Assembly: GCA_030490835.1 (NCBI GenBank)
Contig: CM059971.1
Span: 54,112,012-54,176,011 of the forward strand
Direction of reading: 5' to 3'
DNA: 64,000 bases
Source of the DNA: Annona cherimola
Lineage: Eukaryota; Streptophyta; Magnoliopsida; Magnoliales; Annonaceae
Shown: one piece after another, positions 52,927 to 62,841 of the stretch
How the letters are laid out: each line of letters begins with the position of its first letter
How positions within the stretch are numbered: the first letter of the stretch is position 1
The notes under the pieces: model-generated
The model's database searches: none
What the model saw: only the letters and a program-made list of their open reading frames with translations
Told to the model about the DNA's origin: nothing
Position numbers and translations under genes: made by a program

Positions 52927-54007
52927 TCACCTCATTTGTCAAAATATTCTTTTCATTGGTTAGGTGGTCAACTTTTTCTGCAAGTTTTCCACTAACAATA
53001 ATTATTGAATCACATTGCCTTTTTTTATTGTAAATTTGTTTCCCAACTTCTTTATTTCATTATACAATGAATCATATACTTGTTGTAGTTCTTCTAATTC
53101 AGCATATTTGAGACATTCATTTGTGGAAGAGAAAATAGAATGAGTTGTCAGTTTAGAATTTACCTCTTCACTGCTTGTGCAGTTTGTTGAGGTGGTTTGC
53201 TCCTCCAGAGTTTCTATTGCAGCAAGACAAATGTTGCTATCATCCTCCATCGTGGCCGTGCAACATATCCTTGCATAATTTGCAGCCTCATTGTCTTCAT
53301 TTGATGAGCTACTAGTTGTGGACGTCTCATTATTGACGTACATCCTTCTTTCTTTGGCTTTTTGCAATTTGCGGTTCTCGTTTCTGTCTTTCTTCTCTCG
53401 TCGTTCCCTTGTCTTGTTCTCCTCAGGTGTGGGATATTGAGCTTGCATATGCCCCACTTCTCCACACCGATAGCATTTGGTTGTCTCCTTCTTTTTCTCC
53501 TTTAAGTTTCTTTCTTTGAAACTTTTGAAATTCTTCCCTTTTCTTATAAATTTTCTAAATCTTCTGGTGAGTAGGGAAATCTCCTCATCGTCGTTTTGAG
53601 AAGATGAGATGGACTCATCTGAAATTTGTGCAACCTTTAAGGAAATCACTTTTTTGCCTTTATGTTGCTCCTCATTCTTCCTCTTTATCAACTCATGTGA
53701 CATGAGTGAGTTGATAAGATCTTCTAGCCTTAATTTGTTTAGGTCCTTTGCTTCTTCAATGGCCATAATCTTGAGAATCCACAACTCAGGTAGTGCCCTT
53801 AGAATCTTCATAACCAGCTCAAATTCAGCAATAGCTTTTTCGAGACCTTTTAGAGCATTAGTAATTTTTGAGAATCTAGCAAATATCTCAGAAATGTTTT
53901 CAGTCTCCAATCAGAATATTTCTTCTCGTTCCTTGGACTTGAGAAGTTTTCTCATAGATAGATGTTAGTATATCTTATATTTCTTTGACAATTTGGCATG
54001 AGGATAC
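52927..54007 (-). pseudogene. copia gag fragment H, main part
   Basis: Minus-strand frames cover the Gag UBN2-like region from VSSC-like residues at 54007, a 302-residue open frame (53910-53002), the zinc knuckle CYRCGEVGHMQAQ with the last Cys changed to Tyr, a Ser-rich stretch and the start of the coiled coil. It is cut on the right by the LTR at 54008 and on the left by gypsy LTR C, after which it resumes at 39090. It is more diverged from the tandem copies than they are from each other. Confidence 0.88.
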
Positions 54008-55649
54008 TGTTGGCCCCGAGTTAATGGCAAAACCCAAGAGGGGAGGGGTGAATTGGGTTCTTAAAAATTTCTTTGGTAACTTAAAAACTTAACCCCTTGA
54101 AAATTTAATCCCCTTGATAGACAAAATGAAGTTGAAAGCAATTATAATGTAGAGAGCAGAAATATACATCAAGCACACAAGATTTTTATAGTGGTTCGGG
54201 CAACCTCCCTACTCCAATCTTCCAAGCTCACACTCCTTGTGACTTGGGTTCCACTATTGTATTCTTCAAATACAATTAGAGCCACTGCTCTCTTCTAGAT
54301 TCCAGCTCTAGGGGGCTTCAACACAACACAGCACAAGTAGGTGATGAGTTCCACTCCAATCACACACTACTTTGCTTACACTTGATCTTAGTTCCTCAAA
54401 CTAAATCAAGTTCAATACAACAAGAATAAACAAAAGAAAGTTTGTACACGTTACTATTGTGTAGACGCAGATTTGGCACGGAGAAGAACTTGAACAGCAA
54501 TGATAATGGTTCAGCAAGTAGCTCTTGGCAGTTTGAAGCAAAGTTCTTCCTCTTTGAATGGCTTGATCTCTTTAGAGCTCTTGAATGTAGGAGTTAAGCA
54601 CACTTAATGATTCTCCGCTACTTCCCTCATCCACAATGAATGCCTTTTATAATTTTGGAGGGAATCCGAACGTTAGAATGTAGGTGGCGCGCATTAAATG
54701 TGCCAACGTTCGAATAAATTCCGACCGTTGCGACCCAAGTCGCAGGCGGAGTCGACTTCGCCCAAGTCGCGGATGGAGTCGACTTCGGGTGCGACTTCGC
54801 CTCTCCGTCGTAACCTCAAGTTCCAGGTCGGGTCGACTTGGGTATCGACTTGACCCAAGTCGCAGGTGAAGTCGACTTCGGGTGCGACTTCACCTTGTCA
54901 GTTGGCTTTGATGAACTTGAAGACTTTGGAGATTACTTTATTTTGCTTAGGCTTCTCCATTCCTTCAATTCCTTTGCATTTTTCATATCTTGGATCATTG
55001 AGTCTTCTTGCTTTCATTTGCTCCGAGTTTTGCAATCCTTGAATCCATGAGATTTGAATCTTCTTGGTATCTTGAACTTGGATTGGTTGTCATATCATGA
55101 CTTTCTTCATCTTGAGATAAGCTTGGAGCTTTGCCTTGAACTTGAGAGATTTAAGTTGATCTTGCACCTTTGATTAGGTATTGAAAACACTCAAGTTGAT
55201 TCTTGAAACTGCATCTTTGATCTTAGAAAAACTCAAGTCGCACTTGGGGTCGACTTCGTCCGCGACTTCGCCCAAGTCGCAACTAGAGTCGACTTCGTTT
55301 GCGACTTCGGCATTCTTCCATCCCAAATTCAGCTCTGGAGTGATTTTCCCGACTGAAGTCGATGCTGGAGTCGACTTCGTTTGCGACTTGGCTTCCCAAG
55401 TCACAAGTGGAGTCGACTTGGCCTGCGACTTCACTTGTTCTTCTCCCATTTTCAACTCTGGACAGATTTGGCTTCTTGAAGTCGATCTTGGGGTCGACTT
55501 GGAGAACGACTTAGCCTTCCATGCTTTATTTTCTTCAAATGTATATGCCTTAAACATTTCCACAAACATGTTAGTAGCCAAGACTTACTCAAATTGATTT
55601 GTTAATCATCAAAACACAGATTTAGCTTGTTTTCCACATATTTCCAACA
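54008..55649 (-). repeat. 3' LTR of tandem unit 1
   Basis: The 1642-bp LTR runs TGTTGGCCCC to TTTCCAACA in plus coordinates. It contains the GTCGAC arrays (54735-54890 and 55235-55510). It lacks 12 bp present in the partner LTR near 61668-61685. Confidence 0.94.
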
Positions 55650-55650
55650 A

Positions 55651-55663
55651 TCTCCCCCTTTTT
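55651..55663 (-). promoter_or_regulatory. Polypurine tract of tandem unit 1
   Basis: The plus strand reads tctccccctttt(t), so aaaaagggggaga primes plus-strand synthesis next to the 3' LTR. A second similar tract lies at about 55820-55842 (cttctccccctttttgtc). Confidence 0.85.
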
Positions 55664-55974
55664 GATGATTGACAAAACCGATTTGAGTGTATATCTTTCA
55701 AAATAACATGCTCATTTTGTATTGTGAAATTTTATCATTCTTATGCTCATGCAAATTTTAAGTTGAAAACATTCAACATTCAACAAACATATCCTACTCT
55801 TCTCCCCCTCAAATCCTACTCTTCTCCCCCTTTTTGTCAATATATCAAAAAGTTAAAGGATAAAGAAAAAGACAGGTGGGTGTGCTCCCCCTAAACATGT
55901 GCTTCCCCTTAGTTTGTGCTAGGTTAATTCAATCATTCCCATGTCATGTCTAATCTTATAAAATGCTTCTTTTG

Positions 55975-58900
55975 CTAGGGGCTTTGTGAATATATCTGCA
56001 ATTTGATCTCAGTTCTTACATATACTAGACATATATCATGATTTTCCACATGTTCTCTAATAAAATGATGTCTAAGGTCTATATGTTTGGTCCGAGAATG
56101 CAAGACTGGATTTTTAGTTAAACATATGGCACTAGTATTATCACATTTAATGGGTATATCTTTAAAATCCATGCCATAGTCCCTAAGTTGTTGTTTCATC
56201 CAAAGTAATTGGGCACAACAGCTCCCGGCGGCAATGTATTCGGCTTCCGCCGTAGATAGAGCAACACTAGTTCGTTTTCTTGAAAACCATGAAACCAACA
56301 TGTTCCCAAAAAATTGACATGTTCCACTAGTGCTTTTTCTATCTACTTTGTAACCGAAAAAATCCGCATCCGAGTAGCCGATTAGATCAAAATTAGAGCC
56401 CTTTGGATACCAAAGTCCTAAGTTGGTAGTATCAACTAGGTATCTGAAAATTCTTTTCACAGCTACCAAGTGTGATTCTTTTGGACATGATTGAAATCTA
56501 GAGCACATACATACACTAAACAATATATCAGGCCTAGAAGCAGTTAAATACAACAAAGATCCTATCATGCTTCTATACAATTTTAAATCAACCATTTTCC
56601 CTTTTTCATCTTTGTCGATTTTGATTGTTGAGCTCATTGGCGTGTTTGCTCCTTTGCTATTTTCCATGCCAAACTTCTTCAACATTTCTTTGATATACTT
56701 GGACTGGTTGATGAAGATTCCTTCCTTTAATTGCTTGATTTGCAGTCCAAGGAAGAAGTTTAGTTCTCCCATCATGCTCATTTCAAATTCTTTCTGCATA
56801 AGCTCAGAAAATTCTTGACAAAGAGTTTCATTAGTAGCACCGAAAATGATATCATCAACATAAATTTGAATGATCAATATGTCCTTTTCTTTATACTTGA
56901 TAAACAAAGTGGTGTCTACCTTTCCTTTTTGAAAATCATGATCAATCAGAAATTTGCTTAATCTATCATACCAAGCCCTTGGGGCTTGTTTTAATCCATA
57001 TAATGCTTTGGTTAACTTGTATACAAATTGAGATTGATCTTTTTCCTCAAATCCAGGTGGTTGTTCAACATACACCTCTTCATTTATATATCCATTCAAA
57101 AATGCGCTTTTAACATCCATTTGAAACAATTTAAAGTTCATGTGAGATGCAAAAGCTAGTAAGATGCGAATTGCTTCCAATCTAGCAACCGGAGCATAGG
57201 ATTCCTCAAAATCTATTCCTTCTTCTTGTGAGTATCCTTTTGCCACAAGTCTAGCTTTATTTCTCACTACAAGTCCACTTTCATCTAATTTGTTCCTAAA
57301 GACCCACTTGGTGCCAATAACAGTACAATCATTTGGTCTAGGAACAAGATGTCAAACTTGGTTTCTTTAAAATTGATTTAGCTCTTCTTGCATTGCTATA
57401 ATCCAGTTCTCATCATCAAGAGCTTGATCAATATTAGAAGGTTCAATTTTAGATACAAAGGCGTATTATCCACAAATATTTTGTTTTGATCCTCTAGTTT
57501 TTACACCTTCATATACATTCCCTATAACTTGTTCAATTGGATGGGCATGTTTGAATTTTAAATCAGTTGGAGGTTTGTAGGAATTATTACCTTCACTTAA
57601 CCTTTCCTCCATGAAATCTTCTTGTTTTTCCACATGCAATTTTTCAAGATTGCTTGCTATATCATCTGCATCACTTAAATCATCTTTTCTTTTGAAGCAT
57701 GGGTTAGTTTCATCAAAAACAACATGTATGGATTCTTCTACCACTTGGTTTCGTTTATTGAATACTCTATATGCTTTGCTATTTGATGAGTAACCAAGGA
57801 ATATTGCCTCATCACTTTTAGCATCTAATTTTCCCAAGTTGGTTTTTCCATTGTTCAAACATAGCATGTGCATCCAAAAGCATGAAAATAAGAAATATTT
57901 AGTTTCCTTCCTTTCCATAGCTCATATGGGGTCTTTTTCAAGATTGCTCTAATGGTAACTCGATTCAAAACATGACAAGCTGTACTCACAGCTTCACCCC
58001 AAAATTTCTTGGATAATTTACTCTCATTTAGCATTGTTCTAGCCATCTCTTGTATAGTTCTGTTTTTCCTTTCAACTACTCCATTTTGTTGTGGAGTTCT
58101 TGGTGCAGAAAATGTGTGATGAATTCTTTTTTAATTACATAACTCTATGAATCGTTTGTTTTCAAATTCACCACCATGATCACTTCTTATAGACATAATA
58201 GTACTTTGTTTTTCATTTTGCACCAAATTTACAAAAGTTGAAAACATAGAGAAGACTTCATCTTTGCTAACTAAGAGAATTATCCATGTGAATCTTGAAA
58301 AATCATCAACAATCACAAATACATATTTCTTTCCACCAATGGTTAAAATATCGGATGACCCATATAGATCCATGTGTAGCAATTCAAGTGGCCTAGTGGT
58401 GGAGATTTCCTTTTTGGTAGAGAAAGGCGTCTTAGGTTGTTTAAATAATTGACATGCCTTGCAAATTTTGTCTTTGTCATATTTCAACTTTGGCAAGCCT
58501 TCTACCAAACTCTTTTTCCATAGGGTCTTTATATTTTCCATGTTTATATGTCCAAGCCTTTTATGCCAAACCCATGGATCATTATCAATGGCCATTAGAC
58601 ATTGACCATCTAGTTCATCAAGTGAAACCAAGTATACATTTCCATGTCTTTTTCCACTAAACATGATATGTTCTCCATCAAATACATTACATATAGATGA
58701 TTCAAACACAACCTTGTATCCTTTATCACATAATTGACTAATGCTCATTAGATTGTGCTTGAGTCCTTCAACAAACAAAATATCTTCCATGCGTGCATTT
58801 GAAATACTATAAATGTTTCCTTTACCTTTAATTTTACCTTTCTCATTATTACCAAAGGCAACCGTTCCGTCGTTGCAAGGCTTAAGTTTATGAAATAGAC

Positions 58901-58976
58901 TTCTTTCTCCGGTCATATGCCTTGAACAACCGCTGTCCATGAACCATACGTTGTTTGCCTTTGCCTTAAAACACAC
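55975..58976 (-). pseudogene. pol: copia Pol polyprotein of tandem unit 1, damaged
   Basis: The frame opens at 58976 (GTG, no ATG) with protease MDSGCSRHMTG. The integrase has HKRLGH, CKACQ, MDLYG and RSDHGGEFEN. RT has YVDDIIFG and RNase H has [16 protein letters not shown] and CDNTSAI. Lesions are a TAA at 58131-58133 in the integrase, a one-base deletion near 57860, a TAA at 57466-57468, a TAA at 57367-57369, a TGA at 57352-57354, and a one-base deletion near 56009 that removes the last 30 or so residues. The RT-RNase H part (57267-55975, 430 residues) is otherwise open. In the neighbouring copy the last lesion is absent. Confidence 0.92.
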
Positions 58977-58998
58977 CTGAAAAATAAAGAAATAAATC

Positions 58999-59370
58999 TC
59001 ATCTCTTTGGTACCCATTTTATGGGTCCATTTGGGTTAGTAATATTATTCAATCTTTGTTGCTCTATCTTAGAAAGCCCAAATCTTGTGTTCCTTGGAAC
59101 CCAAACTAATTTTGCACCATGGTCATGTAGTTTCTTAAAGTTACATTTATAGGCTTTATGACCCATTTTGTTGCAGAAATTGCAAGCCATTGGTAATCTG
59201 GGAGTAGGCCTCCAAGTATATTTTGGTTCAAATGTTGGCCTTCTAGTCCACATAATATTTTTCCTTTGTGGCTTGTATATAGGTGCAGTTTTGGTTTGAT
59301 ATTTCCCAAGTATTGGCATATTTGATTTGCCACTTTCTTTTTGCTCAAAAGTATAATATCCAAGGCCTCT
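58999..59370 (-). CDS. Gag extension with second zinc knuckle
   Basis: It is in the same frame as gag and separated from it only by the TAA at 59371-59373. It encodes about 123 residues with an Arg/Lys/Pro-rich stretch, the knuckle CNFCNKMGHKAYKC and a conserved end KWVPKR, then TGA. It would be made only by readthrough or from another start (first ATG 59319). The same arrangement occurs at 10292-10672. Role in RNA binding is an inference from the knuckle. Confidence 0.6.
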   Translation of the reverse strand, partial: RGLGYYTFEQKESGKSNMPILGKYQTKTAPIYKPQRKNIMWTRRPTFEPKYTWRPTPRLPMACNFCNKMGHKAYKCNFKKLHDHGAKLVWVPRNTRFGLSKIEQQRLNNITNPNGPIKWVPKR

Positions 59371-60870
59371 TTAATTTGTTTGAGCAGTCATATTCAAAAA
59401 CATCTTTACATTTTCTCCAGGATTAGAGAACTTTGCTAATGATTCATTTAATGATTTGTTCTCCTTTTTCAGTTTTTCTATCTCATTTATCAATGATTCA
59501 TTTTCTTCTTTCAGTTTTGTTGATTTTTCAGCTAGTTTTCCATTTTCAATAATAACGAAGTTACATTGTTGTCTCTTCAATGATAACTTGTTTCCTAGCT
59601 TTTTGATTTCCTCATATAATGAATCATAAGCAATTTGTAGTTCTTCTAACTCAGCACATTTGAGGCCTTCTTGAAAAGAAGAATAATTTGATTGAGAATA
59701 GTAAGGTTTGGAAGTTACCTCTTCATTGCTCGTGCATTTTGTTGAGATGGTTTGTTCTTCCAAAACTTCCGTTGTGTTCAAACATAACAAGTTTTCTTCT
59801 TGTTCGATCCGTGCCATGCAGCAAATTCTAGCACAATTTGCTGCCTCAAATTCGTCGGTTGAGGAGCTGCTTGTTGATGAAGTCTCTTCATTGACGTACA
59901 TGCCTCTTCCCTTTGGCCTTTGGTATTTTCTGCCTTCATGTCCTTCCTTCCTTTCTTGATACTCTTTTGATTTCTCTTCCGGCGTAGGACATTGAGCTTG
60001 CATGTGTCCTATCCCGCCGCATTTGTAGCACATCGTTGGCTCCTTCTTCTTCTCTCTTCGTGTTCTTTCTTTGAAGTCCTTGAAGTTCCTTTCTTTTCTC
60101 ATAAATTTTCGGAATTTGCGAGTGAGAAGTGCAATATCTTCATTATCATTTTGAGAAGAGGAGGTAGACTCTTCTGAGTTGTGTGTCGCCTTTAATGCAA
60201 TGGATTTTTTCCCTTTGTGATTGTCTTCGTTTCTTCTCTTAATTAGCTCATGTGACATTAATGAGCTAATTAGATCTTCTAGCTTTAGTGTATTTAGGTC
60301 TTTGGCTTCTTCAATTGCCGTAATCTTTGGAGTCCAAGATTCCGGTAGAGCTCTTCGTATCTTCATGACCTGTTCGGATTCAGAGATAGCCTTTCCAAGT
60401 CCTTTCAAAGCGTTAGTAATCTTAGAAAATCTAGCAAACATTTCAGAAATATTTTCTGTTTCTAGCATTCTAAAGTTTTCCAATTCTCCTATCAAAATAT
60501 TTCTCCTAGTCCCTTGGACTTGAGAAGTTCCTTCATAAATGGATGTTAGAGTATCCCATATTTCTTTAGCGGTTAGACAAGATGATACTCTATCATATTC
60601 GGAAGCTGTAAGAGCACAAAATAGTGAGTTCATAGCTTTAGCATTGCTCTTTACAGTTCTTACTTCCTCTTCGGTCCACTTGGAAGCTCTTTCATCTATA
60701 GGCAATGTTACACCATCTTGGATTGCAATCCAAGAATCCATGTCGGTAGCCATAATGAGTTGTTTCATTCGAAGCTTCCAATAGCCGAAATTGTTCCCAT
60801 CAAACAATGGTGGCCTAGTAAATGATTGGCCCTCAGCAAAAGCGGGAACAGAAGTGGATTGGGTTACCAT
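59371..60870 (-). CDS. gag: copia Gag, intact
   Basis: The 499-residue frame starts at the ATG at 60870, 35 bases after the PBS. The N-terminus (residues about 1-60) carries the YWKLRMKQLI motif of the Gag N-terminal domain. A UBN2-type Gag domain follows (about 60-210). The CCHC knuckle CYKCGGIGHMQAQC is at about residues 280-293. Then come a basic linker, a Ser-rich ETSSTSSSSTDE stretch and a long C-terminal coiled coil (about 400-490). Gag assembles the cytoplasmic particle and packages element RNA. No disabling change is visible, although pol of the same unit is broken. Confidence 0.93.
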   Translation of the reverse strand: MVTQSTSVPAFAEGQSFTRPPLFDGNNFGYWKLRMKQLIMATDMDSWIAIQDGVTLPIDERASKWTEEEVRTVKSNAKAMNSLFCALTASEYDRVSSCLTAKEIWDTLTSIYEGTSQVQGTRRNILIGELENFRMLETENISEMFARFSKITNALKGLGKAISESEQVMKIRRALPESWTPKITAIEEAKDLNTLKLEDLISSLMSHELIKRRNEDNHKGKKSIALKATHNSEESTSSSQNDNEDIALLTRKFRKFMRKERNFKDFKERTRREKKKEPTMCYKCGGIGHMQAQCPTPEEKSKEYQERKEGHEGRKYQRPKGRGMYVNEETSSTSSSSTDEFEAANCARICCMARIEQEENLLCLNTTEVLEEQTISTKCTSNEEVTSKPYYSQSNYSSFQEGLKCAELEELQIAYDSLYEEIKKLGNKLSLKRQQCNFVIIENGKLAEKSTKLKEENESLINEIEKLKKENKSLNESLAKFSNPGENVKMFLNMTAQTN

Positions 60871-60904
60871 GTGATTAGATCTCTTTGGTTTAACTCAAAG
60901 ACCT

Positions 60905-60916
60905 GCTCTGATACCA
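60905..60916 (-). promoter_or_regulatory. copia primer binding site, initiator tRNA-Met type
   Basis: The plus strand reads gctctgatacca, the exact complement of TGGTATCAGAGC, two bases inside the 5' LTR at 60919. Confidence 0.93.
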
Positions 60917-60918
60917 CT

Positions 60919-62572
60919 TGTTGGCCCCAAGTTAATGGTAAAACCCAAGAGGGGAGGGGTGAATTGGGTTCTTAAAAATTTCTTTGGTAACCTAAAAACT
61001 TAACCCCTTGAAAGTTTAATCCCCTTGATAGACAAAATGAAGTTGAAAGCAATTATAATGTAGAGAGCAGAAATATAAATCAAGCACACAAGATTTTTAT
61101 AGTGGTTCGGGCAACCTCCCTACTCCAATCTTCCAAGCTCACACTCCTTGTGACTTGGGTTCCACTATTGTATTCTTCAAATACAATTAGAGCCACTGCT
61201 CTCTTCTAGATTCCAGCTCTAGGGGGCTTCAACACAACACAGCACAAGTAGGTGATGAGTTCCACTCCAATCACACACTACTTTGCTTACACTTGATCTT
61301 AGTTCCTCAAACTAAATCAAGTTCAATACAACAAGAATAAACAAAAGAAAGTTTGTACACGTTACTATTGTGTAGACGCAGATTTGGCACGGAGAAGAAC
61401 TTGAACAGCAATGATAATGGTTCAGCAAGTAGCTCTTGGCAGTTTGAAGCAAAGTTCTTCCTCTTTGAATGGCTTGATCTCTTTAGAGCTCTTGAATGTA
61501 GGAGTTAAGCACACTTAATGATTCTCCGCTACTTCCCTCGTCCACAATGAATGCCTTTTATAATTTTGGAGGGAATCCGAACGTTAGAATGTAGGTGGCG
61601 CGCATTAAATGTGCCAACGTTCGAATAAATTCCGACCGTTGCGACCCAAGTCGCAGGCGGAGTCGACTTCGGATGCGACTTCGCCCAAGTCGCAGATGGA
61701 GTCGACTTCGGGTGCGACTTCGCCTCTCCGTCGTAACCTCAAGTTCCAGGTCGGGTCGACTTGGGTATCGACTTGACCCAAGTCGCAGGTGAAGTCGACT
61801 TCGGGTGCGACTTCACCTTGTCAGTTGGCTTTGATGAACTTGAAGACTTTGGAGATTACTTTGTTTTGCTTAGGCTTCTCCATTCCTTCAATTCCTTTGC
61901 ATTTTTCATATCTTGGATCATTGAGTCTTCTTGCTTTCATTTGCTCCGAGTTTTGCAATCCTTGAATCCATGAGATTTGAATCTTCTTGGTATCTTGAAC
62001 TTGGATTGGTTGTCATATCATGACTTTGTTCATCTTGAGATAAGCTTGGAGCTTTGCCTTGAACTTGAGAGATTTAAGTTGATCTTGCACCTTTGATTAG
62101 GTATTGAAAACACTCAAGTTGATTCTTGAAACTGCATCTTTGATCTTAGAAAAACTCAAGTCGCACTTGGGGTCGACTTCGTCCGCGACTTCGCCCAAGT
62201 CGCAACTAGAGTCGACTTCGTTTGCGACTTCGGCATTCTTCCATCCCAAATTCAGCTCTGGAGTGATTTTCCCGACTGAAGTCGATGCTGGAGTCGACTT
62301 CGTTTGCGACTTGGCTTTCCAAGTCGCAAGTGGAGTCGACTTGGCCTGCGACTTCACTTGTTCTTCTCCCATTTTCAACTCTGGACAGATTTGGCTTCTT
62401 GAAGTCGATCTTGGGGTCGACTTGGAGAACGACTTGGCCTTCCATGCTTTATTTTCTTCAAATGTATATGCCTTAAACATTTCCACAAACATGTTAGTAG
62501 CCAAGACTTACTCAAATTGATTTGTTAATCATCAAAACACAGATTTAGATTGTTTTCCACATATTTCCAACA
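60919..62572 (-). repeat. LTR shared by two tandem copia units
   Basis: The 1654-bp LTR has a PBS on its left side (60905-60916, serving unit 1) and a PPT on its right side (62574-62586, serving unit 2). It is therefore the 5' LTR of one unit and the 3' LTR of the next. The GTCGAC arrays are at 61650-61815 and 62158-62435. Confidence 0.95.
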
Positions 62573-62573
62573 A

Positions 62574-62586
62574 TCTCCCCCTTTTT
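62574..62586 (-). promoter_or_regulatory. Polypurine tract of tandem unit 2
   Basis: tctccccctttt on the plus strand adjoins the shared LTR, identical to the tract at 55651. The second tract lies at about 62743-62765. Confidence 0.85.
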
Positions 62587-62841
62587 GATGATTGACAAAA
62601 CCGATTTGAGTGTATATCTTTCAAAATAACATGCTCATTTTGTATTGTGAAATTTTATCATTCTTATGCTCATGCAAATTTTAAGTTGAAAACATTCAAC
62701 ATTCAACAAACATATCCTACTCTTCTCCCCCTCAAATCCTACTCTTCTCCCCCTTTTTGTCAATATATCAAAAAGTTAGAGGATAAAGAAAAAGACAGGT
62801 GGGTGTGCTCCCCCTAAACATGTGCTTCCCCTTAGTTTGTG

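Larger units (their letters stand above)
54008..62572 (-). mobile_element. Ty1/copia SIRE-type element, first unit of a tandem array
   Basis: On the minus strand: 5' LTR 60919-62572, canonical PBS, gag, protease-integrase-RT-RNase H, PPT, 3' LTR 54008-55649. The LTRs differ at about a dozen bases plus one 12-bp indel in the GTCGAC array, so it is young. The internal region is 5.3 kb and lacks the extra 3' module of the element at 7092. The left flank 54003-54007 (gatac) is the likely target duplication; its partner is outside the window. The LTR at 60919 is also the 3' LTR of the next copy. Confidence 0.94.

Noticed and set aside
54735..55510. Regularly spaced short repeats resembling a CRISPR array
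   Set aside because: Units are imperfect, internally palindromic, variably spaced and confined to retrotransposon U3. The window is a plant nuclear genome.
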